A stretch of 64,000 bases of DNA, taken from positions 62,001 to 126,000 of the forward strand of contig JAFIGD010000010.1 of NCBI GenBank assembly GCA_020831625.1. The letters run 5' to 3'. The first letter of the stretch is position 1. Each line of letters starts with the position of its first letter. Positions 51,208 through 60,664 of the stretch are shown piece after piece. The position numbers and the translations under genes were made by a program. The notes under the pieces were generated by a model. It saw only the letters and a list, made by a program, of their open reading frames with translations. It ran no database searches and was not told the origin of the DNA. The DNA comes from Verrucomicrobiota bacterium. Lineage in GTDB: Bacteria; Verrucomicrobiota; Kiritimatiellia; SS1-B-03-39; UBA6053.

Positions 51208-52448
51208 TGAGTGCGACATTAAAACCGAATGAAAAAAAAGAAGGGTTTATACTCTTTTATGTCATGGGAGCACTGGCGGTCCTGGCGCTGGCGGCGCTGA
51301 TTTCCACCAGCAGCGCCACGCTGGAGAGTCGAACGGCCCGGAATCATATGGACACGGTGCGGTCGCTGTATCATGCGGAAGCGGGCGTGAAACTGGTGCA
51401 GCGGACGGTTGAGAATCGACTGATGGCGGGCGAAAGTCTGTCGGAAATTTTGCAAAACCTTTCCGTCGAGGCACCCACAGGGATCGAATTTGACACCATT
51501 GACAATTTTCAGGAAATTGTTCCCGGTCGGCTGTTCACGTTTGAATCGATCGGCCGGAGCGATGACGCGATGGCCAGTGTCATGGTGCAATTTCGCAGGC
51601 GGCCGCTTTTGACAGCGGGTTTGTTTGGCGTAACCAGAGTGAATACCCGTTCCAATGTGAAGATTTTCGGATATGACAGTCGATTGTTCATTAATCCCAC
51701 AGAAGATAATGGCGGGGCCTCGATTGGCAGTAATTTTCTGGTGGCTCTTGGCAATAATAATTTATTCAGCGGATTAATTTTATTGGGGGATCAAGGGGAG
51801 GGAATGCTCGCAAACTGTTCGGGTTGCTCTTTATTCACCCAGGTCAATGTGGGTGAACAGGACCCGGATCCACTGGGCTTGACGACGACAAACGGAACAA
51901 TGGCGGAGATTTTTGAGCAGGCTGTGGTGTCTAATGATAACCATAGAGCGCGATTCTTTGATGAGACGGTGACCGGGAATCCCATTTCGGCGGATAACCG
52001 CCTTCATATGAACACCAATTCCCGACCTGTTGTGCTGGAAGCGGGGACGTATTATTTGAAGAGTGTAGAGATTGGTAACCACACGACATTACATATTGAT
52101 GATACGGACGGTCCGGTCATCATATACCTTGACGGGCCGTTTGACATGACCACTCAAGCAAATTTGGAAAATGAAATTCCCTGGAACCTCCAAATTTATT
52201 CAAGAGTTTCTGATACGATAAATTTCCAACCGAATATCAGTGTCAGTGCTTTCATTTATGCTCCTTTGGCAAACATCAATCTACAACCCTCTAATCATGG
52301 AAATCATGTGAGAGGAGCTTTCTGGGGCAACGACATCAATGTGCAGCCGGGAACAAACGGCGCGATTTGGTTGGACACCAGCCTGGCCGAGCGCATGCTG
52401 ATGAACAACCTTGAGATTCACGCCTGGTACGAGCAGCATATTAATTGA
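51207..52448 (+). CDS. PilX/GspK-like minor pseudopilin with beta-rich C-terminus
   Basis: 413 residues. Opening KEGFILFYVMGALAVLALAALISTS: the leader is cut after Gly, but position 5 is not Glu, which is typical of GspK/PilX tip subunits. After RNHMDTVRSLYHAEAGVKLVQRTV (PilX_N pattern) the C-terminal ~200 residues are a beta-helix-like domain (NRLHMNTNSRPVVLEAGTYYLKS and NHTTLHIDDTDGPVIIYLDG), as in DUF7305 surface proteins. It likely tips a pilus-like or secretion fibre. No pilin major subunit or assembly ATPase lies nearby. Confidence 0.82.
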   Translation: MSATLKPNEKKEGFILFYVMGALAVLALAALISTSSATLESRTARNHMDTVRSLYHAEAGVKLVQRTVENRLMAGESLSEILQNLSVEAPTGIEFDTIDNFQEIVPGRLFTFESIGRSDDAMASVMVQFRRRPLLTAGLFGVTRVNTRSNVKIFGYDSRLFINPTEDNGGASIGSNFLVALGNNNLFSGLILLGDQGEGMLANCSGCSLFTQVNVGEQDPDPLGLTTTNGTMAEIFEQAVVSNDNHRARFFDETVTGNPISADNRLHMNTNSRPVVLEAGTYYLKSVEIGNHTTLHIDDTDGPVIIYLDGPFDMTTQANLENEIPWNLQIYSRVSDTINFQPNISVSAFIYAPLANINLQPSNHGNHVRGAFWGNDINVQPGTNGAIWLDTSLAERMLMNNLEIHAWYEQHIN

Positions 52449-52473
52449 GGTGCGGTTTAAGGGGATGAGGATG

Positions 52474-52510
52474 AGCACCAGGGCATTCCCCGGGGGGCCT
52501 GGGTTTTCTT
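52474..52510 (+). terminator. Likely terminator of the pseudopilin operon
   Basis: A G/C stem CCAGG(GC) at 52478-52484 against GGCCTGG at 52496-52502 is followed by GTTTTCTTG. It is short but well placed 30 bases after the last pseudopilin stop and before the convergent gene. Confidence 0.5.
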
Positions 52511-52552
52511 GAGCGCTTGAAGCTTATAAAATCCTGTTTTCAAATGAAATTG

Positions 52553-55500
52553 TCACAGATAATTTAAATCCCTCAGGAGGTCCCCGGCAATGGCTTCGAA
52601 CACGCGGAGATCTTCGGAACTCATCTGGTCGCGCCATCGGCCGATCCGTGATGTGTCCGGGGGGGATTTGGTTCGTTCAAAGAGTGCTTTTCTTTGCTCC
52701 CGGGTCACCAACCCGCAGGCCTCATTTTGATCCTGTAATTCATTCAGCCGCGCTTCCGCGTTCAGATAGTATTTCAGTTGAACAGGATCGAAGGGCAAAT
52801 GGATAAACTCACCGATGCGCCACAAGACATCCTCAGGATATGCAAGGAGTTCTCCGTAACGGATTTCCATGTAATATGGAACAAACTCCGCCTGTTGGCG
52901 GGCTTCCCGTATATTCCATATCCAGGCCGAAGCCGCGGCGCGGACATCGTTTCCGGGGCCGAACCAAAGATTCCTGTGGCTGACGGCCACATCTCGGCCG
53001 TCGCGAATGATATGAATGAAGCGGGCTTCGGGAAGTCTCGACGCAATGGCATGCATGGATCGGTTGTGCAGAGGGGTTTTGTCGCCGACGCGCGGAGACG
53101 CGTGTTTTTCCGCATATGCTTGGTAAATTCGTCGAACCGTCTCCCCGGGTTCAAGGGGGTCGTGTTGAGTGATCACATTCGCCAATGCCTGGTCTGAGAG
53201 GCCCATATCGATCCATTTTGGATGGCCTGCCACCAGGGAGACCAGCCGGTCCAGGTCCGAAGGGTCCTGGTTAAGCAGTGCCAGCAAATCCGGGAGCCAG
53301 TGGGTTTCGGGGGTGATGACCATATCCGGATGCGCATCGAGCATCATGCGAAGCAGCGTGGTTCCGCTGCGGCCGGAGCCCACAATAAACGGCATCGGGG
53401 GGTGTCCGATGTGCTTCGGCACTGGGGTGGCCGGCGGGGTATAACGCGGAGCATCAGAAAAAAACAGATGGTGCGAAAGAGGCTGGTCGGTGCGCCATCC
53501 TTCATGTGAAAGATCAACCATGCGGGACTTCCCGGGTGGGATGATGAATTGGGGGGTTGTTGCGACCCGGTTAAGATGCCAGCCTTTCTTCAGTTCGGAA
53601 CCGGAAAACACCCGGCCGAGGTATTGCCTCCGTAATGTATCGATGGAGAGTCCCATGTAATGCCTCAGGCGCATGCGTTCTTCGGATACTTTGTCAGCAT
53701 GAACGCCTGCGGCGTGTCCACCGCTTGCGACCCAGGCGGGTCTGGAGGGTGTTTTTCTCACGCAACGGTGAAGTGTTCTACCCGGAGGGGCGAAATGGTA
53801 ATACTGGGTCATGGCGGTCACAAAATCCATGCCGGCGTAGTTCACATCCTCTGCGACCGGGATGAAAACGAATTCATCGGCGCCGATCACATCGATTGGG
53901 GTTGAGTGTATGCGCTCGATCATTTCTCTGAGATTTTCCCCGGGCACTGGAGATTCGAGGATTTCATCGCCGTCGGCATGTATAATCCAATCGTGGGGTG
54001 ATTCGGAAAGCACCCGTTCTTTTTCCTTTAGCAGGTTTTCCCAGCAGTAAATACCGTCGTAGGGGTATTGTTCGAAGCCGATGACTGGAGAGGGACTCCG
54101 CTTTTTGACGATTTCCGGAGTTTCATCTGTTGAACTGTGGTCGATCACATACACGTCGATTTTGTTTTCAGCATAGTGGTCCAGAATTCTGCCGAGGGTA
54201 TCCGCCACATTTCGGACCGCCAGAATTGCGAGGACCGAGCAGTGGGGGGGCGTGGTTTCGGTTCGTGCTCCGTTTTCTGGGAGGATCCGGACGGTTGGCT
54301 GAATGTTAAAATACACCTCTCCGGTTTCGAGATTGCCTTTCACGGGTTGAACGCGGAACACAAACGCATCTATTTTCCGGTGTAAAACGGTTTCATCCTC
54401 CTCCAGGCGTCCGTAGACTCCGGCATTCATGAAATAGACTCCCGGGTTCAAACGGCAGTCAAACGCGAACTGAACGCTCACCCGGGTTCCCGGCCGAACC
54501 TCTTTGATGCAGTCCTCGGCTGCCCGGGCTGAAAAAGAGCCGGCGTATTGCATGCCGGTTTTGTTTCTGAAGGTGGTTCCGAAACGCACGTCGTATGCGG
54601 GCCGGTCAAAAACCACATCATACTGACAGTGATATCGAGCGCCTCTTTGCAGAGTGTTAACGGGGGTTCCTTGACCGTTGACCACAGAAATCTCCCCGAT
54701 TCTGGCTCCCCGGCTTTCATATTCGATGGGGTTCTGAGGTTTCAATTCAAGTTCGAAGATGTCTTCTGGGCGACAGGGTTCCAATGCCGCCTGTTTCGGC
54801 ACGTGAGACGGGGCGTTGGCCATGAGGACCGGAATGGCGCTTCGGATCTCCTCCCGTTTGTCGGGGGGCGCGAAAAGCATTTTGCGGTAATGATCCAGAA
54901 TATCGCGTGGGGGGCCGATGGCCAGCAGTTCACCCTGATCCAGCAGCATGGCGCGGTCACACAGTTCGGTGATTTGTGTCGCCGCGTGAGATACGAAAAC
55001 AATGGTGGCTCCTCGGGCGCGGAGCGCCCGGATCCGGGTGAAGCACTTTTGCTGGAACAGTTCGTCTCCGACCGCCAGCGCCTCATCAATGAGCAGAATC
55101 TCGGGTTCGACATGAATCGCCACCGCGAAGGCCAGACGAAGCATCATGCCGCTGGAGTAGGTTTTTAGGGGTTGATCCACAAAGGCTTCGATGCCGGCAA
55201 AAGCAACGATTTCAGTATAACGTGACGAGAGTTCATCGGGGGTCAGACCCAGAATCGCGCCGTTGATCCACACGTTTTCGCGCCCGGTAAAGTCGGGGTT
55301 GAAGCCCGCGCCCAACTCGAGCAAAGACGCGACGCGTCCCCGAACCGCCACGTTCCCCCGGGTCGGGGCCAAAATACCGGCAATCAGCTGGAGCAGGGTT
55401 GATTTGCCAGAGCCGTTGGTTCCGACGATCCCCATGGTTTCGCCGCGGCGGATTTCAAAGGACACATCCTTCAGGGCCATGAATTCGTGGAAATATTGCC

Positions 55501-55603
55501 GCCGCCATCCCAGAAGCATTTGCTTCACCCGGTCGCGGGGCTTGTCGTAAACCGCATAGCTTTTGGAGAGGCCCACGGTGCGAATGGCGTATTCAGAGGA
55601 CAT
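52553..55603 (-). CDS. Polysaccharide ABC ATPase-glycosyltransferase-sulfotransferase fusion
   Basis: 1016 residues from ATG 55603 (AAGGA ribosome site; a TTG at 55609 is in frame). Numbers below count from the TTG. Residues 1-245: Wzt/KpsT-type ABC ATPase with Walker A GTNGSGKST (63-71), signature YSSGM, Walker B ILLIDEA and VSH. Residues about 285-425: Wzt-like beta domain that reads glycan ends. Residues about 455-690: family 2 glycosyltransferase with CSVLAILAVRNVADTL and metal site HADGDEI (about 544-550). Residues about 735-1018: sulfotransferase with PAPS loop FIVGSGRSGTTLL and FIHIIRDGRDVAVSHRN. One polypeptide would thus add a sugar, sulfate and energise export. No membrane helix is seen, so it must pair with a separate permease. 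Confidence 0.9.
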   Translation of the reverse strand: MSSEYAIRTVGLSKSYAVYDKPRDRVKQMLLGWRRQYFHEFMALKDVSFEIRRGETMGIVGTNGSGKSTLLQLIAGILAPTRGNVAVRGRVASLLELGAGFNPDFTGRENVWINGAILGLTPDELSSRYTEIVAFAGIEAFVDQPLKTYSSGMMLRLAFAVAIHVEPEILLIDEALAVGDELFQQKCFTRIRALRARGATIVFVSHAATQITELCDRAMLLDQGELLAIGPPRDILDHYRKMLFAPPDKREEIRSAIPVLMANAPSHVPKQAALEPCRPEDIFELELKPQNPIEYESRGARIGEISVVNGQGTPVNTLQRGARYHCQYDVVFDRPAYDVRFGTTFRNKTGMQYAGSFSARAAEDCIKEVRPGTRVSVQFAFDCRLNPGVYFMNAGVYGRLEEDETVLHRKIDAFVFRVQPVKGNLETGEVYFNIQPTVRILPENGARTETTPPHCSVLAILAVRNVADTLGRILDHYAENKIDVYVIDHSSTDETPEIVKKRSPSPVIGFEQYPYDGIYCWENLLKEKERVLSESPHDWIIHADGDEILESPVPGENLREMIERIHSTPIDVIGADEFVFIPVAEDVNYAGMDFVTAMTQYYHFAPPGRTLHRCVRKTPSRPAWVASGGHAAGVHADKVSEERMRLRHYMGLSIDTLRRQYLGRVFSGSELKKGWHLNRVATTPQFIIPPGKSRMVDLSHEGWRTDQPLSHHLFFSDAPRYTPPATPVPKHIGHPPMPFIVGSGRSGTTLLRMMLDAHPDMVITPETHWLPDLLALLNQDPSDLDRLVSLVAGHPKWIDMGLSDQALANVITQHDPLEPGETVRRIYQAYAEKHASPRVGDKTPLHNRSMHAIASRLPEARFIHIIRDGRDVAVSHRNLWFGPGNDVRAAASAWIWNIREARQQAEFVPYYMEIRYGELLAYPEDVLWRIGEFIHLPFDPVQLKYYLNAEARLNELQDQNEACGLVTREQRKALFERTKSPPDTSRIGRWRDQMSSEDLRVFEAIAGDLLRDLNYL

Positions 55604-56089
55604 CCGCAAATCCTTTTCGGGTTCGTTGAAACCAGGTGAATCCCAGCCAGGCCTTCAGCAGGGCGGCGGCCCAAAAGAGAGCCATGTGAACGGGATCCGG
55701 AGGGGGGGCGAAATATAGCACATTCCTCACCATTTCCACGGAAAGCGCCACGGGGTTGAACCGCATCCAGTTCTGAGAGTTTTCCGGCAGTGCCGACAGG
55801 GGATGGAAAATCGCTGACATAAACAACAGGATCGAAGTTGTGATTCCCGCGATGTGGCCGACATCCCGCAAAAACACCCCCATGGCCGCGAGAAACCAAC
55901 TTAGACCCAGTGAACAAAGGTGTAGACGGCCAACATGATGAGGGGATTAAACAAAGACCAGAGCGGGCCCAAATACGAGCCCCGGTAGCGCCCCGCAATT
56001 TCGCGCTTGATCAGTGTGAACAGCAGGTGTCGGTGTCGATACAGGCTGGAAATGATCCCGGCGGGCGAAATGGAATGATTTCCCATCAT
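55593..56089 (-). pseudogene. ABC-2 polysaccharide permease (Wzm/KpsM-like), internally deleted and frameshifted
   Basis: The N-terminal frame (56089 to 55901) reads LLFTLIKREIAGRYRGSYLG and NPLIMLAVYTFVHWV then stops. About 25 bases on, a second frame resumes with LSWFLAAMGVFLRDVGHIAG and continues HPLSALPENSQNW to an EE-like end RTRKGFADVL (stop 55593). Both parts are classic start and end of KpsM/Wzm permeases of about 260 residues. Here only about 165 codons remain, so some 100 residues holding the middle helices are gone, and the joint is out of frame. The ATPase fusion starts ten bases inside its 3' end. Either a real pseudogene or an assembly collapse. Confidence 0.85.
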
Positions 56090-56092
56090 GCG

Positions 56093-56560
56093 TTACAGGG
56101 GAAGAACGCCCATGGTGAAGACAAGCACGAACAGGGCTACGGTTTCGACCATGCCGATGGTCATGAGGTAGAGACCGAAGCCTTTGCCGGTTTCGCCCAG
56201 GGAGTCGGCTCCGGCGGCACCGGCTTTGCCCTGGAAGATTGCGGAGGCGGCCATGCCGATGCCGGCGAAGATGCCGGCGACGAGGAGCATGGGCCAGCTG
56301 GAGGGCGCTTCGATGGCCAGTTCTTTGACACGGTTCATAAGAATCATGGCGTAAATGATCTGTGAGAGGGGCGCACCGACAAAGATAACCAGCAGGAAGC
56401 TGGCGGGACGGTCCTGGAGGAAGGCGCGCTTCCAGGCACCGACCGCGGAAAGACCGGCGGTGCCGGCGCCGATGGCGGAACCGATGGCGGCAAGACTGAG
56501 GGCGAGGGCGCCGCCGAGGGTGCCGAGGGAGGTGATGTAGGTGAGTTGGTTAGGGTCCAT
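56093..56560 (-). CDS. atpK: V-type ATPase subunit K (proteolipid ring)
   Basis: 155 residues, two tandem hairpins of helices (double proteolipid as in NtpK). Each pair carries conserved ring contacts. Helix 2 has PLSQIIYAMIL (Gln), helix 3 has IFQGKAGAA (Gln), and helix 4 has GMVETVALFVLVF (Glu). This is the ligand set of sodium-binding V-type rings such as E. hirae NtpK. The stop lies three bases before the permease start, in the same orientation, so the exporter remnant may be an extension of this operon. Confidence 0.9.
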   Translation of the reverse strand: MDPNQLTYITSLGTLGGALALSLAAIGSAIGAGTAGLSAVGAWKRAFLQDRPASFLLVIFVGAPLSQIIYAMILMNRVKELAIEAPSSWPMLLVAGIFAGIGMAASAIFQGKAGAAGADSLGETGKGFGLYLMTIGMVETVALFVLVFTMGVLPL

Positions 56561-56788
56561 AATGATAAGTCTCCTGGGAGGTTGAAAAGAGTGACGAAGA
56601 ATGACGAGTGAAGAATGACGAATGACGAATGAGGAGTGACGAATGAGGAGTGGGATAGGGATTGGGAATTAAAATCGTGCTTGTAAGCGTAATCGGGTTC
56701 AGGCTCCGGATCGATTAAGATTAAGATTAAGATTAAGATTAAGATTAAGATTAAGAAAAGTCATTGGCTAAGGGAAGGTGAAAGAGGA
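56561..56788. repeat. Heptamer/hexamer repeats between subunits K and I
   Basis: 56591-56643 holds degenerate RTGACGA/RTGAGGA units, and 56713-56754 holds seven perfect GATTAA hexamers. This is the spacer between two genes of one operon on the same strand. Confidence 0.9.
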
Positions 56789-58549
56789 TTAGCGGGTGTT
56801 TTTTTTGGTTTTGGTGAAGGGAGTGTAGGGGATGCCGCTCCAGGTGAGGCCCATGTGGGAGGCGAACTCGAGGGTGTTGAGGCGGATGCCGTGGACCATG
56901 ATGCCCATGCCGGCGAGAATGAAATTGAGGGCGTGGCCCAGCAGCAGAATGATCAGCATGATCCCGGTGGCGAGGATGCCGCGTTCGGTTCCCTCCCCGA
57001 AAATCATGGTGTTGAAGCTGGAGGCGAGGGCGAAGGTGGCCATGCCCACGGCGTAGAGGCGCACGTAGCTGACAACATCCACGAAGTTGTTCACGAAACT
57101 GAGCGGCAGCATCATGTGCTGAACCCATTCCTCTTTGAGCTTTTGGGGCGGGGTCATGAAGAGGAGAATCAGCACCACACTGACGATAAACAGCGGCGTG
57201 ACCCAGGCGGGCAGGTCCTCGCCGAGCACCATCATGCCGGTGACAAAGTACATGGTCCAGGTGCTGCCGATCCAGCCGAGGTCGGCGAGGGCGGTCAGGG
57301 AGGTTCGTTTCCGCCAGAGGTTCCAGGTGTGGGCCAGGGTGAGGTGGCCCGCGCCGAGCAGGAAGCAGACGCGCATGAGGGGCATGGGATTCTGGGTGTC
57401 GGCCAGCGAGGGGATTTTGAGGCGGTCGAGGACCGGGGGCAGGGATTCGATGCCGAAGATGTTTCCGGTGAGCAGCCCCCAGATCATGGTGGCTCCGCCC
57501 ATGCAGTATAAGAGGTTGGCGAATTTGCCGCGGGTGGCGGGCTTGAAGAGATTGAGCAGGCCGACAATGAGGAGCAGGATCAGACCGTAGCCGGCATCGC
57601 CGATGATCATGCCGGAGAAAATGGTGAGGAACAGCAGAAAACTCCAGCCGACATCGACCTCGTTGTATCCGGGGGTGACGCCCAGGAAAGAAAAGACGGG
57701 CTGAATCCAGGAGACGACGGAATTCTGTTCGAGAAGGGTGGGTGTGAGGTCGGTTTCCTCGGGAGCGCGGCCGAAGAGGGCGGCTCCGGCGGTCTCGGCG
57801 GCCTGTTGCACGGCGGTCATTTGGGCGGTGGGCGCAAAGCCGGTGATCCAGCGGATTTTGCCTTCGGAATCCATGCCGAGATGGGCGCGCTCATAGGCGC
57901 AGAGGTCGGCCAGTTCATCCCGACAGGCCCGCAGGGCGTCGAGGGACGCGGTATGGCGGGCGATGGCCAGGCGGTGTCTGCGGGTCATGTCCGCCAAATG
58001 CGCGAGGCGGTGTTCCAGGGTGGCCGGGCCGCGAACGGGAAGCTGAAACGCTTCGGCGTCGATTTCGGGAATCGGTTCGGTGGAGAGGGCGATGCCGTAG
58101 CCTTCGCGGGCGGGAATCCAGGTGACGCCGGCGGGACAGACGGGGGAAATCCCGGGGGCGCGGTAAAAGCCGATGTGCAGCCCGCCGGCCTTGAGTGCGG
58201 CAAGGGTTTGCGTGTTGATGTTGCCGAAAGGCTCCCAAAGCTTTTGCTCCCGGAGCAGTTTGGCTTCGACGACGGCAATGTCTTTGATTTCCTGGTCGCG
58301 GCAGAGGATTTCGCGGACGATTTCGGCGGGCTCCTCCTCTTCCGGCGGGATGTCCGCTGGAGGCAGTTGCTCCAGTTTCTGGATCGTTTTCTCCGTGGAT
58401 TTCAGGGACTCCTCGTGCCGCTCTAGGTCGTGGTTCAAATGGCGGGTCAGATTCAGGTGAACCACACCGGCGTCACGCAGGCCGGAAAGGAGGGCGTCGG
58501 TGTCCTCCTGACGGCAGAGGAGGGTGACATGTTGCATGGGGGTGATCAT
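56789..58549 (-). CDS. atpI: V-type ATPase subunit I (membrane stator/ion channel half)
   Basis: 586 residues. A long hydrophilic N-terminal arm with coiled coil (about 1-290) is followed by seven or eight membrane helices. Late helices include FVDVVSYVRLYAVGMATFALASSF with the conserved Arg needed for ion transfer, and HALNFILAGMGIMVHGIRLNTLEF. The protein is the a/I stator subunit of the V-type ATPase. It overlaps subunit D's stop by four bases. Confidence 0.92.
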   Translation of the reverse strand: MITPMQHVTLLCRQEDTDALLSGLRDAGVVHLNLTRHLNHDLERHEESLKSTEKTIQKLEQLPPADIPPEEEEPAEIVREILCRDQEIKDIAVVEAKLLREQKLWEPFGNINTQTLAALKAGGLHIGFYRAPGISPVCPAGVTWIPAREGYGIALSTEPIPEIDAEAFQLPVRGPATLEHRLAHLADMTRRHRLAIARHTASLDALRACRDELADLCAYERAHLGMDSEGKIRWITGFAPTAQMTAVQQAAETAGAALFGRAPEETDLTPTLLEQNSVVSWIQPVFSFLGVTPGYNEVDVGWSFLLFLTIFSGMIIGDAGYGLILLLIVGLLNLFKPATRGKFANLLYCMGGATMIWGLLTGNIFGIESLPPVLDRLKIPSLADTQNPMPLMRVCFLLGAGHLTLAHTWNLWRKRTSLTALADLGWIGSTWTMYFVTGMMVLGEDLPAWVTPLFIVSVVLILLFMTPPQKLKEEWVQHMMLPLSFVNNFVDVVSYVRLYAVGMATFALASSFNTMIFGEGTERGILATGIMLIILLLGHALNFILAGMGIMVHGIRLNTLEFASHMGLTWSGIPYTPFTKTKKNTR

Positions 58550-59148
58550 ACGGCGTCCTCCTGGGTTTCGCCTTTTTTCTTGGCCAGCTTGGAGCGGGCG
58601 ACGCCGGCGACCTGTTCATCGCCGAGGGCGATGCGGATGATGCGGATGTTTTCTTTGCTTTCCGGAATTTTGATTTTCTCGAAGAGGTTCACGCGCTGGC
58701 TGGTGGTGCGCAGTTCCTGATTGAGCAGATCCTCCTGCTCCTGCAGCACGTGCAGGCGCAAATTGAATTCGATCTCGAGGCGGAGGGCCTTGAGGCCGTC
58801 GTCAATCCACACCGGCTGGTCGAGGCGGTCGGGAACGCGTTCCTCGAGTTCAAAGTGGCTGAGCACGGGAACATCCACACCGGCGATGTGCTGGGTGCCC
58901 AGGTCGAGGCGTTTGACGTGCAGCCAGTCGCTGAGAGGCGGGGCTTCGGCGAAAAGGGCGATCCAGCTTTGACGCTCTCTGCGGAGTTTTTCCTGTTCGG
59001 CGGCCACTTCGGCGCGCTCCTGCTCCACCCGGCGCACTTCCGCCTGTAACTGCTGCTTTTTGAGCAGGAGCGTGGGCAGAAACCGCTGGTACCGGCGCAG
59101 ATTTTCGCGCTGGACTTTCAGTTCGGATTTGGTGCGTTTGAGGGGCAT
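58546..59148 (-). CDS. atpD: V-type ATPase subunit D (central stalk)
   Basis: 200 residues, almost all coiled coil at both ends (MPLKRTKSELKVQRENLRRYQRFLPTLLLKKQQLQAEV in blocks; C-terminal QRVNLFEKIKIPESKENIRIIRI). This is the rotor axle joining the A3B3 head and ring. It overlaps subunit I by four bases. Confidence 0.92.
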   Translation of the reverse strand: MPLKRTKSELKVQRENLRRYQRFLPTLLLKKQQLQAEVRRVEQERAEVAAEQEKLRRERQSWIALFAEAPPLSDWLHVKRLDLGTQHIAGVDVPVLSHFELEERVPDRLDQPVWIDDGLKALRLEIEFNLRLHVLQEQEDLLNQELRTTSQRVNLFEKIKIPESKENIRIIRIALGDEQVAGVARSKLAKKKGETQEDAV

Positions 59149-59152
59149 TTGA

Positions 59153-59341
59153 GTGACGAGTGACGAGTGACGAATGACGAATGACGAGTGACGAGTGACG
59201 AGTGATGAATGACGAGTGATGAATGACGAGTGACGAATGACGAGTGACGAATGATGAATGACGAGTGACGAGTGACGAGTGAAGAATGACGAGTGACGAA
59301 TGATGAATGACGAGTGACGAGTGACGAATGACGAGTGACGA
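59153..59341. repeat. Tandem RTGAYGA heptamer array, longest
   Basis: About 27 units of 7 bases, R-T-G-A-C/T-G-A, between the start of subunit D and the stop of subunit B. The array lies inside the V-ATPase operon. Read on the minus strand it has no stop codons (Ser-Ser-Leu-Val pattern), so it does not interrupt translation there in one frame set. Confidence 0.95.
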
Positions 59342-59348
59342 ATAGTTG

Positions 59349-60662
59349 CTAACCTCTGACTTCTGACCTCTCTTTTGGCCAGAATTCCTTAATGAGGTCG
59401 GAGGGCATGCCGGTTTCGTCTTTTTCGAAGCAGTCGGCGAGGATTTGCCAACAACTGTCGAGGGCTTCTTCGAGGTGGATCGTTTTTTCGAGGTCCATGA
59501 GGTCGGATTCGAAGCGTTTGCCGAAGCTGACGAGTTTGTGGTCCCATTCGGTGAGGCGGAAGCCCATGGAGCGCTTCTCCTCGGTGGAGCGGTAACTGGC
59601 GTAGAGCTGAATCATGCGGTCCATGATTTTGCGGTGGTCGGCGCGGGTTTTGTCGTTCACGAACTGTTTGAGACGGCTGAGACTGCCGAAGGGTTCGATG
59701 CGGCCGTTGCGGAGGTAGAACTGGCCCTCGGTGATGTATCCGGTGTTGTCGGGAACCGGGTGGGTCACGTCGTCACCGGGCATGGTGGTGACCGCGAGAA
59801 TGGTGATGGACCCGGCGGTGGCGAAATCGACGGCTTTTTCGTAGCGGGCGGCGAGCTGGCTGTAGAGATCGCCGGGATATCCGCGGTTGGAGGGAATTTT
59901 CTCCATGGTGATGGCGATTTCCTTCATGGCGTCCGCGTAGTTGGTCATGTCGGTGAGCAGCACGAGCACGCGTTTGTTCTGGAGGGCGAACTGTTCGGCG
60001 ACGGCGAGGCAGAGGTCGGGCACGAACAGACACTCCACGGTGGGGTCGGCGGCGGTGTGGACGTACATGACGGTGCGGGAGAGGGAGCCGGCATCCTCGA
60101 GGGTTTCGCGGAAGGTGAGGTAGTCGTCGTATTTGAGACCCATGCCGCCGAGGACGATGACATCGACTTCGGCCTGAAGGGCGATGCGGGCGAGGAGGGG
60201 GTTGTAGGGTTCGCCGGCGACGGAGAAAATGGGGAGTTTCTGGGATTGAACGAGGGTGTTGAACACATCGATCATGGGAATCCCGGTGCGAACCATGTCG
60301 CGGGGAATGATGCGCTGGGAGGGGTTGACGGAGGGGCCGGCGACCCCGACGGGATCGGCGTCGAGTTCGGGACGTCCGTCGCGGGGACGGCCGGAGCCGT
60401 CGAAAATGCGTCCGAGGAGTTCGTCGGAGAAGGGGACGTTGAGTCCGTGGCCGAGGAAGCGGACGGTGGCGTCGGTGGGAATGCCGCGTCCGCCGGAAAA
60501 GACCTGGAGGAAGACTTTGTCGTTGTCGAGCTGAATGACCTGGGCGAGGGAGACCTCGTCCTCGTAGCGGACCTCGGCGAGATCGCCGTAGCCCACGTCG
60601 GTGGCACGGAGCATGAGGACGTTGCCGATGATGTTTTCGATGCCGTGGTAGCGGGTTTGCAT
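59349..60662 (-). CDS. atpB: V-type ATPase subunit B (non-catalytic)
   Basis: 437 residues. The B-subunit opening ([31 protein letters not shown] in blocks) and [24 protein letters not shown] are followed by [33 protein letters not shown] and [30 protein letters not shown] in blocks. It lacks the P-loop expected only in A. The non-catalytic subunit alternates with A in the hexamer. It lies two bases past the subunit A stop. Confidence 0.95.
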   Translation of the reverse strand: MQTRYHGIENIIGNVLMLRATDVGYGDLAEVRYEDEVSLAQVIQLDNDKVFLQVFSGGRGIPTDATVRFLGHGLNVPFSDELLGRIFDGSGRPRDGRPELDADPVGVAGPSVNPSQRIIPRDMVRTGIPMIDVFNTLVQSQKLPIFSVAGEPYNPLLARIALQAEVDVIVLGGMGLKYDDYLTFRETLEDAGSLSRTVMYVHTAADPTVECLFVPDLCLAVAEQFALQNKRVLVLLTDMTNYADAMKEIAITMEKIPSNRGYPGDLYSQLAARYEKAVDFATAGSITILAVTTMPGDDVTHPVPDNTGYITEGQFYLRNGRIEPFGSLSRLKQFVNDKTRADHRKIMDRMIQLYASYRSTEEKRSMGFRLTEWDHKLVSFGKRFESDLMDLEKTIHLEEALDSCWQILADCFEKDETGMPSDLIKEFWPKERSEVRG

Positions 60663-60664
60663 GA

